A stretch of 64,000 nt of DNA, from the NCBI RefSeq assembly GCF_050410795.1, contig NZ_CP191258.1:2852001-2916000 (forward strand), written 5' to 3'. This stretch comes from Fontivita pretiosa (lineage in GTDB: Bacteria; Planctomycetota; Phycisphaerae; Tepidisphaerales; Tepidisphaeraceae). The notes below the pieces were generated by a model. That model did not search any database. It saw only the letters and a program-made list of their open reading frames with translations, and was not told where the DNA came from. A program made the translations under genes and the position numbers. Of the stretch, positions 25,524 to 34,405 are shown one piece after another. The stretch's first letter is position 1, and each line of letters opens with the position of its first letter.

Positions 25524-26453
25524 ATGACGGCCAGTTCCCCGATCGCTTTGCCCGGCAGAGTGCCCGACGTGCTCTCCAGCCCGCCGATCGACCAAGTTGG
25601 CGTCGAGGAGCGGGTCGAGCGCCTCAGCAGGCGCAGCATCAAGAAGGAATCGAAGCTGCACGCCCTGAAGCTGGCCTTGAGCATGATTGATCTGACCACG
25701 CTGGAGGGCGCCGATTCGCCGGGCAAGGTGCGGCAGATGTGTTACAAGGCGGCGCATCTGGCCGACACGCTGCCCGACATCCCCCATGTCGCCGCCGTTT
25801 GCGTGTATCCGGCGCTGGTCCGTATTGCCCGGCAGGCTGTCGGACAGTCGGGCATCAAGGTCGCCGCCGTCGCCAGTGGCTTTCCTTCCGGGCAATACCC
25901 GCTTCAGACCAAAATCGAGGAGACAAAATTCGCCGTCGATGAAGGTGCCGACGAAATCGACATGGTCATCTCTCGCGGGCACTTTCTCGCCGGCGACTAC
26001 CAGTACGTCTTCGACGAAATCGCCGCGATCAAAGCTGCCTCTGGCCGGGCGCATCTGAAGGTCATCCTGGAAACCGGCGAGCTGGGCACGCTGGACAACG
26101 TCCGCCGCGCCTCGGATCTGGCCATGCATGCCGGCGCGGATTTCATCAAGACTTCAACCGGCAAAGTGCAGCCCGCCGCAACCTTGCCCGTCACTTTGGT
26201 TATGCTGGAGGCGATTCGCGACTTTTACTTTGCCACTGGCCGAAAGGTCGGCATGAAGCCGGCAGGGGGGATCAGCACCGCCAAACAGGCCATCCAGTAT
26301 CTTGTGGTTCTGCGGGAAACCCTCGGGCAGGACTGGATCACTCCCGACCTGTTTCGCATCGGCGCCTCAAGACTGGCCAACGACATCCTGCTTCAGATTG
26401 CAAAGGAGCTGACGGGCGTTTACCAGTCGTTGGATTACTTCTCGAAGGATTGA
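25524..26453 (+). CDS. deoC: Deoxyribose-phosphate aldolase
   Basis: This 309-residue class I aldolase cleaves 2-deoxyribose-5-phosphate to glyceraldehyde-3-phosphate and acetaldehyde in deoxynucleoside breakdown. The Schiff-base lysine is K209 in GADFIKTSTGK, the second active-site lysine is K245 in KPAGGIS, and DEIDMVISRG holds the catalytic aspartate near residue 145. The N-terminus is about 45 residues longer than the short bacterial DeoC and resembles the longer form. The start at 25524 is supported by a GAG-rich stretch just upstream. No other nucleoside-catabolism genes are adjacent. Confidence 0.95.
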   Translation: MTASSPIALPGRVPDVLSSPPIDQVGVEERVERLSRRSIKKESKLHALKLALSMIDLTTLEGADSPGKVRQMCYKAAHLADTLPDIPHVAAVCVYPALVRIARQAVGQSGIKVAAVASGFPSGQYPLQTKIEETKFAVDEGADEIDMVISRGHFLAGDYQYVFDEIAAIKAASGRAHLKVILETGELGTLDNVRRASDLAMHAGADFIKTSTGKVQPAATLPVTLVMLEAIRDFYFATGRKVGMKPAGGISTAKQAIQYLVVLRETLGQDWITPDLFRIGASRLANDILLQIAKELTGVYQSLDYFSKD

Positions 26454-26916
26454 GAGGTGTTCGAGCCTTGCAGTTTCAGATCGGCAGCTCGGATCCTGAA
26501 CACGCAATCTACAGGGCGCGATTTGTCGATCCCCGCGGTCTGTGTTTGCCAACGCCCAGTCCCAGATCCAGCCTGCATGGGAAAAGACTCGTCCGATAAC
26601 CTCTGGGCTCCTTGCCAACTCTGTTTTTATTCGCATCCTGTTCCGATCGTCTGTTACAATGGAGGACTTGCAGTATCTGGACATTGCCCGCAGATGCCCC
26701 GCGGCGACGGGGCGGGATCGGGGGTGATCCGGGTCGGCAGCTTGCGGCGATCGCGGGCGGCACGCCGTCATGAACCCGCGACAGCACGCATCGTTGTATC
26801 CATAGTATCCGGGCCGCCCCGTGAACCCGCAGCGCTTGGCCGATTTGTTGGTCTGCCGCGCCGGTTTGCCGCAACCGTCCCCGTCGCCAGTTATGGATGT
26901 ACCTTGAGTACCTTGC
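26454..26916. other. 463-bp gene-free stretch upstream of the FHA gene
   Basis: No convincing protein or RNA gene is seen here. Open frames on both strands lack family features. A TACAAT box at 26655-26660 could be a -10 element for the downstream gene, but no fitting -35 was found; it would give a leader of about 250 bases. Confidence 0.4.
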
Positions 26917-29900
26917 ATGGCCGCTACATCACCCACCAAGCCCAGGCGTAGTGTCGTCGGGCCGGCGCTGATCCCGATGGGACATCATGCCGGCAAGCCG
27001 CCCATTCCCCTGGTTCGACCCGTCTCGGTCGTCGGCTCGCGATCCAGCGCCCGGATTCACCTGATCTCCAGCAGCGTCAGTAAAGCCCACGCGCTGCTCG
27101 TCCGCTCCGACGCAAGAACCTACATCCGCGATCTGGCCAGCCGGACCGGCGTGATCGTCAATGGCCAGCAGGTTCGCGAGGCGATCCTGAGCGACGGCGA
27201 TGAGATCCAGATCGGCAAGTTCACGTTCAAGTACGCCGCCGGACCCGGCGAAGATCGCCCGCTGCGCGCCCCCGCGCCCCCGGCGCCGCCGGCAAGGCTC
27301 GACGTCGCCGGCGCTCAGTTCCCCGTCCCCATCGACCAGCGCGTCCTGCTGATTGGCCGGCGATCAACCTGCGACGTGCATCTGCTGGAAGACTCCGTCT
27401 CCACCGCCCACGCCGTCATCTTCGAGATGGACGGCAAGCGATACATCCGTGATCTGGGCTCGCGCACGGGCACGTTCGTCAACGGCGTGAGCACTCACCA
27501 GCACGCCCTGTCCCCGGGCGATCGCATTCGCATCGGCCAGACCGACATCCGCTACGTGCCCGAGCCGCTGGAGTCGATGGTACCGGCGCAACCGCAGCCT
27601 TCGGCGCAACCCGATTCGACCGATGCCTTACCCGTCTCGTCCGTCACGACCGCCACGCCCGACATGGCTGTGGAGCCAGAGCCGCTTATGACAGCGGCGG
27701 CGACGGGTTCGCTGGAGCTGGATTCCGTGCTTGATCTTGCCCCGCCCGCCGAGCAAGCCCCGCCGCCTGCGCTGCCCGACGAGCAGCCGGTCATCCACGC
27801 CGACACCGCGTCCGCATCGACTGAACCGCCTGCTTCCGCCGCTGATGATGCTCCGGCAATCGGCCCTGAGCCTGCGCCACATGCTCTTGACGCGATTCCG
27901 CTGGAGGAAACTGCCCCCACAATCTCCGGCGACATGCCGCCTCCAGCGGCCGACGAATCCGTCCCGCAGCCCGAAGTCGTGCCTCTTCCCCTGGTGTCAC
28001 CGTCCGACACGCGGCCACCCGCGGCCACCGACAGCGAGTCGGCTCTGCCTCGTCGCGGCTGGCGCGCCGGCAGCGAGACGCCCTCCGAGCCGCCCGCGCC
28101 TGATGCCACTGAGCTGGATCAATCTGCTTCCACTGCTGACGACGAGCATCCGCTGAAGTTTTCGCCTTCGGATTCGCCGCTGAACACCTCGGCCGACGAT
28201 TCGTTTGCACCCATCGCCGCCGACGCGGGCGGTGCTGCCGAGCTCGATCTGAACGCCCCTGGCTTGAAAGCTCCGACAGTTGGCGATGCCAACCCGCCCG
28301 CCGGCGCACTGGCCAACACGCCCCTGGAGCTGAATCAATCCCTGCTGTCGGGGGATATTGCGCCGGATGAGCCTGAGCCGCCGCAGCAGCGCACCGACCT
28401 GGGCATCGACGCCAGCCGGATCCCACCGCCGACCGAGCAGCCCGGCCCGACATCGCCCGACACCGTGCAGCTTCAGTCTCTGGATCTGTCCTTGCCGCCA
28501 GCCGCAGCGTCACAGTCCCTGGCAGCGAGCGAGCCGATCCAGCCGCTTGCCGTCGAGTCTGCACCACTCGATGCAGCCGAGCCTGTCAGCGATGCCGACC
28601 AGCATGAGTCCCGACCCTTGATCGCCGCCCTGAGTCTGCCCGACACGCCGGACACGCCGCCCGACATGTCCGACACCACGCCACCTGCGCCGCCCAGCCT
28701 CAACCTGGAGGCCGCAGCAGACCAGGCCTTGTCGGAACCACTGGAGCCGGGCGAGCTGATTTCGCCGGTGCCCGAGCCGGCGGTCGCGTTCGTGCCGCCT
28801 CCGCTTGAATCCGAACAACTCACTGCGGCGATTACTCCACCCGCCGCCGACGAGCAGGCTCCGCCACTGGCCTTTGCCCCGCCCGCCGAAGCCACGCCCG
28901 ACATTACGCTGAGTTCTGAGCCGACGCAGACGACTGAGCAGGCCAGGGTCGAGGTGGTCGAACCGACCGAGCCGACGACCGAGTCGGCCCTGCAATCCGC
29001 CGCCGAGCAACTCGCTCTGGATCTGCCTGAAGGATCCGAAGAACCAGCCGCCGCTGAATCGGCCGCGACGTCGGCGGTGGATCAGTTGACCGACACCACT
29101 TTCGATCGCGCGGTACGTGAGTTCACGGGCAGCGAGATCGGGGAGATCGTCGAGCCGCCCGAGCCGTCCGCTGCCTCGCCGCAGCCTCAAGGATCGACCC
29201 CCGCTGTTCCGGCAGTGTCGGACACTCGCCCGACACCCGCGCCCGAGGATGCTGACCCTGCCGCCTCCGCGGCCACACCCGCCGCCCCGCCGCCTTCCGC
29301 CGGGCCGCAGATCCCCTGGGGTGCCAATCAGGACAATTTCCTGGGCGGCCAGCCGCTGGACCTGCGTCGGCCGGTGCCAGAGGCAGCAGTGCAGGAGCTG
29401 ATCCAGGAGATCGACACGGTTGCCGACGCCGCCGAACGCGCCGCGTCGCGTCCGACCTGGCCGTCACCCGCCCGCAGCGAAATCGACGAGCCGCCGATCA
29501 TTCCCGCCATCCCCCCGCGTCCGCGCCGCCCGCAGGTCTTCCGCAGCCTGCGCCGCCGCACCGATGAGATGATCCCCCCGTTTGATCCGGGCGCGTATCC
29601 TCCGGCCGACGTGGCGCCGCCAACCGCCGCCAGGGGCACGGCCCTGAGCACCGGATTCGACGCCCTGGCCATGCCGCCGGTGCGGCAGATGGATGTGTTT
29701 TCCCAGATGTCTCCGCCGGCGATGGACGACGCCGAGGCCACCGCCGAAGCACTGCTGAACGAGACGCCGGTCTCGCCGATGACCTTCGGGCCGGTGCCGG
29801 ATGCGGTGTCGGAAGAGACAGGGGGCTGGTCGGTATCCAGGCAGCGCGGCACGCCAACCGCAGTGGCACACGCGACGGAAGCGGCGCCGCAGGCGGCATC

Positions 29901-32244
29901 CTCCCAGACACCCGCCTCTGCGGATCAGCCGACGCCGCTGCCGCAGGACGGCCCGCCTGACGTTGCCGCCTCCGAGCCGATGCGACGGCGCCCGCCCAGC
30001 TCGCCTCCACCCACGCCGCCGCCGATGCGCCGGCCCGTGATGACACCAGCCGTGGCATTTGCCGACCCCGAATTCGCGGAATTCGCCGCCTCCGCTGCGC
30101 GCCGCCGTTACCTGCGACGCATCCCCATCCTGCTTGGGATCATGGTGCTGATGTTGGGGGGGGCGAGCTGGGCGGTGATGAGCTACCTGGGCGTCCGTTC
30201 GACGATCGAGGGCCGATTGATGTTCAAGAACGTCGCGGCCCTGACCAAACCCGAGCGAGAGGCGTTTCATGCCCGCCAGCGCGAGCTGCTCAAGGACGAT
30301 TTCACCCGGCGCAATGCCCGCACCATTCTGACGCGCCGCAACGCCAGGATCGCCCCGGGATTTCTCGACGAGCAGATCGACTACTTCAAGGTCGCCGACG
30401 GCGCCGAGTTCAGCGAATCCCACCCGGATGTCATGGTGATCCGCGTCCAGGGAACAAAGCCCGCCGACAATGTCGCCCGCGTCAGCGCGATGCTGGAGGC
30501 GCTGTATTCGGCCAACGAGCCGTTCATCAACGAGGCCAGAATCGCCAATCGCAAGCTTGAGGACCTGACCAACACGATCGAGAAGAACCGCGCGCGGCTG
30601 GATGAATTGAATGCGGAAATCGAGAAGCTCCGCATGCTGGGCCAGAGCGGACCCGGTGCCGAGCGGATCAGGCAGATTGAGCAGGAGCTGGCCGAGGCCG
30701 AGAGCAGGTGGAACGACGCGGTGGCGGCGGTGAAGACGGCCGAGGCGGAATTGGCGAGACTTCAATCGATGCCGGTGGCGCCGACAACCGGCAGTGCCAC
30801 CGCGACCGCCGATGAACAGGCGCTGGAACACGACGAGAAACTGCGTGCCATGCAGGCGCAGCTTGCCGAGCTTCAGGAAAAGGCCGCCGCGGCGCGAAGC
30901 GAGCAGGCCGCGCAGGCCGAGGCGGCTCGCCAAGCGCTGGACCAGGCCCTGGACGCGTTCCAGAAACAGATCGCCGACGCCCAGAACCTCTCGGCGGACA
31001 ACCCGGAAACCGCCGCCTACGTCAAGGCCGCTGAGCAGCTCCAGCAGACCACCCGCACGCTCACCGATGAGCTGATTCGCAGGCAGGAACAGCAGTTCGC
31101 CCGGCTCATGGAGCTCAAGCAGCGATTGAACGAGAAGATGGAAGCCCGGCGAATCGAGCTGTGGAAAAACGACAAGCAGCTTCAGGAACTGACCGAACGC
31201 CAGGCGATATTGACCCGGCAGTACAATGCGGCCGTCGGTGGGGGGCTTGCCAGGGAAGCCGAGGAAAAAAAAGTCGAGCTCGAGCTGACCAACAACATGA
31301 TCAAGGCGCGGCAGGACCTGTTGCCCGGCGACAGTTTCTACGCCGAGGCGATCAGCCAGCTTCAGGCGATCATCGATTCGACGCGCAAGAATATCGAGGA
31401 AGACCGCCGCAAGACCGAGCAGTTGCTCACGACGCTTCAGCAGAGTTTCGCGGCCAGCCAGTCGCCCGAGAAGCTGCCCGCCGAGCAGCGCCAGCTTGCC
31501 GAGACGCTTCAGAAGCAGCTTGCGCAGATCAACGCGGCCCGGGCCCAGTACAACCAGGCGGTGGACGCGGCCGGCAGCGGCGAGGCGGTCGATCCGCAGC
31601 TTAAGACCCGCATCGCCACGCTTCAGGCCGGCATCGACGCCCGACGCCAGCAGCTTGCCGAGGAGATGGCACGCACGCAGCAGGCCCAGGCCAACCGCGC
31701 CGCCATACAGGCCAAACAGGAAGATCTCGCGCAGCTCAAACAGGCCGAAGCGTCGGCGCAGCAGGACTACTTCACCAAACACAAGCAACTGCTGGCGGCG
31801 CGCTCGGCACAGGCCGAGGCACGCGCCGCCGGCGAAAAGCTCGATGAGCTGATTCGCGAGAAGGACCGGGTGCAGCGAACGCTCCAGGCAAACATCGCCG
31901 ACGTGGACAACGCCAGGCGACAGGTCGCACGCGCCGTCGAGCCGATCCAGCCGACGCAGGCCGACGTGATCGTGCACTCCGGCGAGGATCGCCGTCTGGT
32001 CTACCTGGTCGCCTGCTGGAGCGCCATCCTGCTGCTTTTCGCGGGGCTGATACTCTGGACGCTGCACACGGCTCATCACGAGCCGGCGTATCTATCGTCG
32101 CTTCAGGCAACGGACCTGGGCGTGCCGCCTCGCGCCGTGGCCCAGCCCGTCGAGCCGATCGAGCACCCCGGACCAGCCGGCCCGCCCAAGGCACGCGCAA
32201 ACGACCATGACTCGGAGCAGGACCACGCCGCAGCCGCCGTGTGA
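26917..32244 (+). CDS. Giant FHA-domain membrane protein with long coiled coil
   Basis: This 1775-residue protein has two N-terminal forkhead-associated domains (about residues 36-107 and 140-215; SRSSARIHLISSSVSKAHAL and GRRSTCDVHLLEDSVSTAHA), which bind phosphothreonine peptides. A disordered linker rich in Pro, Ala, Glu and Asp runs to about residue 1060. A membrane helix (IPILLGIMVLMLGGASWAVM) at about 1067-1089 leads into a periplasmic domain and a coiled coil of about 480 residues. A second helix (YLVACWSAILLLFAGLILW) lies at about 1694-1716, before a short cytoplasmic tail. Two helices around a long periplasmic coiled coil recall Wzz/GumC chain-length regulators, without the tyrosine-kinase domain. 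FHA input and polysaccharide or envelope output is inferred. The ATG at 26917 is provisional. Confidence 0.8.
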   Translation: MAATSPTKPRRSVVGPALIPMGHHAGKPPIPLVRPVSVVGSRSSARIHLISSSVSKAHALLVRSDARTYIRDLASRTGVIVNGQQVREAILSDGDEIQIGKFTFKYAAGPGEDRPLRAPAPPAPPARLDVAGAQFPVPIDQRVLLIGRRSTCDVHLLEDSVSTAHAVIFEMDGKRYIRDLGSRTGTFVNGVSTHQHALSPGDRIRIGQTDIRYVPEPLESMVPAQPQPSAQPDSTDALPVSSVTTATPDMAVEPEPLMTAAATGSLELDSVLDLAPPAEQAPPPALPDEQPVIHADTASASTEPPASAADDAPAIGPEPAPHALDAIPLEETAPTISGDMPPPAADESVPQPEVVPLPLVSPSDTRPPAATDSESALPRRGWRAGSETPSEPPAPDATELDQSASTADDEHPLKFSPSDSPLNTSADDSFAPIAADAGGAAELDLNAPGLKAPTVGDANPPAGALANTPLELNQSLLSGDIAPDEPEPPQQRTDLGIDASRIPPPTEQPGPTSPDTVQLQSLDLSLPPAAASQSLAASEPIQPLAVESAPLDAAEPVSDADQHESRPLIAALSLPDTPDTPPDMSDTTPPAPPSLNLEAAADQALSEPLEPGELISPVPEPAVAFVPPPLESEQLTAAITPPAADEQAPPLAFAPPAEATPDITLSSEPTQTTEQARVEVVEPTEPTTESALQSAAEQLALDLPEGSEEPAAAESAATSAVDQLTDTTFDRAVREFTGSEIGEIVEPPEPSAASPQPQGSTPAVPAVSDTRPTPAPEDADPAASAATPAAPPPSAGPQIPWGANQDNFLGGQPLDLRRPVPEAAVQELIQEIDTVADAAERAASRPTWPSPARSEIDEPPIIPAIPPRPRRPQVFRSLRRRTDEMIPPFDPGAYPPADVAPPTAARGTALSTGFDALAMPPVRQMDVFSQMSPPAMDDAEATAEALLNETPVSPMTFGPVPDAVSEETGGWSVSRQRGTPTAVAHATEAAPQAASSQTPASADQPTPLPQDGPPDVAASEPMRRRPPSSPPPTPPPMRRPVMTPAVAFADPEFAEFAASAARRRYLRRIPILLGIMVLMLGGASWAVMSYLGVRSTIEGRLMFKNVAALTKPEREAFHARQRELLKDDFTRRNARTILTRRNARIAPGFLDEQIDYFKVADGAEFSESHPDVMVIRVQGTKPADNVARVSAMLEALYSANEPFINEARIANRKLEDLTNTIEKNRARLDELNAEIEKLRMLGQSGPGAERIRQIEQELAEAESRWNDAVAAVKTAEAELARLQSMPVAPTTGSATATADEQALEHDEKLRAMQAQLAELQEKAAAARSEQAAQAEAARQALDQALDAFQKQIADAQNLSADNPETAAYVKAAEQLQQTTRTLTDELIRRQEQQFARLMELKQRLNEKMEARRIELWKNDKQLQELTERQAILTRQYNAAVGGGLAREAEEKKVELELTNNMIKARQDLLPGDSFYAEAISQLQAIIDSTRKNIEEDRRKTEQLLTTLQQSFAASQSPEKLPAEQRQLAETLQKQLAQINAARAQYNQAVDAAGSGEAVDPQLKTRIATLQAGIDARRQQLAEEMARTQQAQANRAAIQAKQEDLAQLKQAEASAQQDYFTKHKQLLAARSAQAEARAAGEKLDELIREKDRVQRTLQANIADVDNARRQVARAVEPIQPTQADVIVHSGEDRRLVYLVACWSAILLLFAGLILWTLHTAHHEPAYLSSLQATDLGVPPRAVAQPVEPIEHPGPAGPPKARANDHDSEQDHAAAAV

Positions 32245-32252
32245 TCCGGCGT

Positions 32253-33419
32253 CTATCGACTGGCCGACACCTCGCCGCTCAGGTCCACTCCGCTGGACTG
32301 CTGAATCAGCCTGATCAGTGCCGTGCCATCGGCGGGGGGGTTCTGCCGGATGGCCGCCAGCGTCCTGGGCAGCGCATCGGGCCCTGCCCGCGACAGCCAG
32401 TTAACGATGACCCGAGAAGCCTTGCGGTTGTAGGCGTCGGCGTAGGCGGCCAGTGCCTGCGGCCGCATCTGATCTCGCGGCGTGGGATGCAGCAGGTCGA
32501 TGGTCGCCGGTCGTATGGGGTTCTGCGGGTTGTCCGCGGTCATCGCCGCCACCACGCGCGATTCGTCCACGCCGCTGATCTGCCCGATGTATCGCGCCGA
32601 CAACACGAACGCCGTGCCGATCATGAACCACTCCTGGTCGGTTCTCAGCTTCACGCCCGGCAGCATGTGCTCGGCCACGAAGGCCAGAAACGCCTGCTGC
32701 GTGGTCTGGTGTGCCCGCATGGCCAGTTGCGAGGCCAGCTCCAACTCGATTCCGTGGATGGCGCGTGTGAGCAGGTCGATTTTCGCTTGCGGCGGATCGG
32801 TCGGCGCGTAGATCACCGGGATCAGCACATCGTCGCCGGGGCCGTCGGTATTGAGGTTGACCGTGGGTCGCATCTGCACGTCATCGGCGGCGCGGTTGTA
32901 GTAGAACCGCGGGTCGGACCACCCGCTCTTGAGCAGCTCCACCAGCCGCTGTCGTGTGGTGATCATGTAATAGATCGGCGGGTTGACCTCATCGAACTTT
33001 CGCAGCAGCGGCAGCAGGTTTTCGTCCAGGAATTTGTCGACCACGGCCGGGTCGCTCAGCGCCAGATCCGCGACCATGCGGGCCTTCAGCGCGTCGCGCT
33101 GCGCGGCGAGGCGATCGAGCAGGTCGCCGGGCATCGTCGTCGGCATCGTCGTGGGCGTGATGCTCTGGAGCACCTGCCGGACCCACGGTTCGTCGGCTGG
33201 CTCCAGCAGGACGGTGTGGTTGGCGACCTGGATGGTCTTGAATCCCGGAGGAATCACCAGGCGGTGCGGCGGGGGGCGTGTGGCCGGGCCGGTGGCGGGC
33301 AGGGTCGTCGCCGCCGGTGGCTGCTGAGCGCGCGATGGACCGGCAGAACCGGCGACAACGACCAACGCTTCGATCATCAAAACAAAACACAAAACGCGGG
33401 ATGGAATGATACGCTGCAT
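32253..33419 (-). CDS. Secreted protein of unknown function
   Basis: This 388-residue protein begins with a signal peptide (MQRIIPSRVLCFVLMIEALV, then a short Ala/Pro-rich region). The mature part is largely helical and contains a Thr/Pro-rich N-terminal linker, DEPWVRQVLQSITPTTMPTT, and a region with YMITTRQRLVELLKSGWSDP. No known domain was recognised. It converges on the giant FHA gene, with only eight bases between the two stops. A role in the envelope is likely from the signal alone. The ATG at 33419 was preferred over one five codons upstream because the signal peptide then starts with a basic n-region. Confidence 0.65.
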   Translation of the reverse strand: MQRIIPSRVLCFVLMIEALVVVAGSAGPSRAQQPPAATTLPATGPATRPPPHRLVIPPGFKTIQVANHTVLLEPADEPWVRQVLQSITPTTMPTTMPGDLLDRLAAQRDALKARMVADLALSDPAVVDKFLDENLLPLLRKFDEVNPPIYYMITTRQRLVELLKSGWSDPRFYYNRAADDVQMRPTVNLNTDGPGDDVLIPVIYAPTDPPQAKIDLLTRAIHGIELELASQLAMRAHQTTQQAFLAFVAEHMLPGVKLRTDQEWFMIGTAFVLSARYIGQISGVDESRVVAAMTADNPQNPIRPATIDLLHPTPRDQMRPQALAAYADAYNRKASRVIVNWLSRAGPDALPRTLAAIRQNPPADGTALIRLIQQSSGVDLSGEVSASR

Positions 33420-33529
33420 GGTAGATCTGCCCAAAGCTTAGACCCTCGCCGTCGAAAGGGAAAGCGCGGCCCCATTCCATGCAGGCCTGGTGCTGAATGA
33501 CACGGCCCTGATGAGCTATCATCCAGACG

Positions 33530-34225
33530 ATGAACCCGCCAAAACACCTCGCGGCTCGGTCTGGGCTGGCCTGTCTGGTTGTTCGCATCGTGATTGCGTC
33601 GATCGCACCCGCCGCCGCGCCAGCGCTGGCTCAGGTCACCATCGATCGCACCGAGCCGATCATCGAACGCAGGACCTTCGACCCCAAACATCCGCCACAG
33701 GAGATGCCCAGACTCGATCCGAAGGAGGCGGCGGTGACGCAGTCGTTCTTCGGCGCCGAGACTCGCGTCGCCGGAACCGTCGTGCAGCAGACGAAGCTGC
33801 CCGATGGTCAGTGCCGGGCGTCGATCAAGGTGGACCAGGTTCACATGACGCTGCGACTGCGGATCACGATCTGGCTGCCCAACGACGCCGTGCCGAAGCT
33901 GATTCATCACGAGGAAGGGCATCGCAAGATCTCCGAGCACTTCTACAAGGACGCCGAGCGGATCGCCCGCGAGCAGGCGCAGGCGCTGATCGGCACGACC
34001 GTGGTGGGCAGCGGCAAGGACTGCGAAACGGCCGGCGACAACGCGCTCAAGCAGGCGGCGCAGGAACTGGGCGGCAGGTACCTGGGCAAGACCGATGTTC
34101 CGGCCGGAAAGGCGCAGGACCTGTATGACCAGATCACCGCGCATGGCACCAACGCCGTCAGGGAGGATCTGGCCATCCGCCAGGCGATCGAACAGGCGAC
34201 GCGCCAGGTTGCCAGCGACGACTGA
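33530..34225 (+). CDS. Secreted putative zinc-peptidase-like protein (DUF922-like)
   Basis: This 231-residue protein has a signal peptide (LACLVVRIVIASIAPAAAPA). The core includes CRASIKVDQVHMTLRLRITI, then LPNDAVPKLIHHEEGHRKIS. The HEEGH sequence fits the HExxH zinc motif of metallopeptidases and resembles DUF922-type secreted proteins, where a peptidase role is predicted but unproven. The third ligand is not assigned. The remainder is helical and charged. It reads divergently from the secreted protein at 33419, with about 110 bp between. Confidence 0.6.
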   Translation: MNPPKHLAARSGLACLVVRIVIASIAPAAAPALAQVTIDRTEPIIERRTFDPKHPPQEMPRLDPKEAAVTQSFFGAETRVAGTVVQQTKLPDGQCRASIKVDQVHMTLRLRITIWLPNDAVPKLIHHEEGHRKISEHFYKDAERIAREQAQALIGTTVVGSGKDCETAGDNALKQAAQELGGRYLGKTDVPAGKAQDLYDQITAHGTNAVREDLAIRQAIEQATRQVASDD

Positions 34226-34405
34226 TCCGCCAGGCACGCGGCGGATTGCCCGCAAGCCGCAAACGACCGTGACACACGGGGAATTCGTTCGCGGCCGCTG
34301 CGACGGATCGTCTCCCCACATTCTCAATTTCTCGTTGCCTTTGGCTGCTGGGCATGGGTACAGTGCCTCAGCGGCGCAAATCTGCTCCAACTCAATGGAG
34401 GGGCC

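Noticed and set aside
29464..32079. Open frame of 871 codons antisense to the FHA gene
   Set aside because: A leucine- and arginine-rich mirror of the coiled-coil codons, not a real protein.
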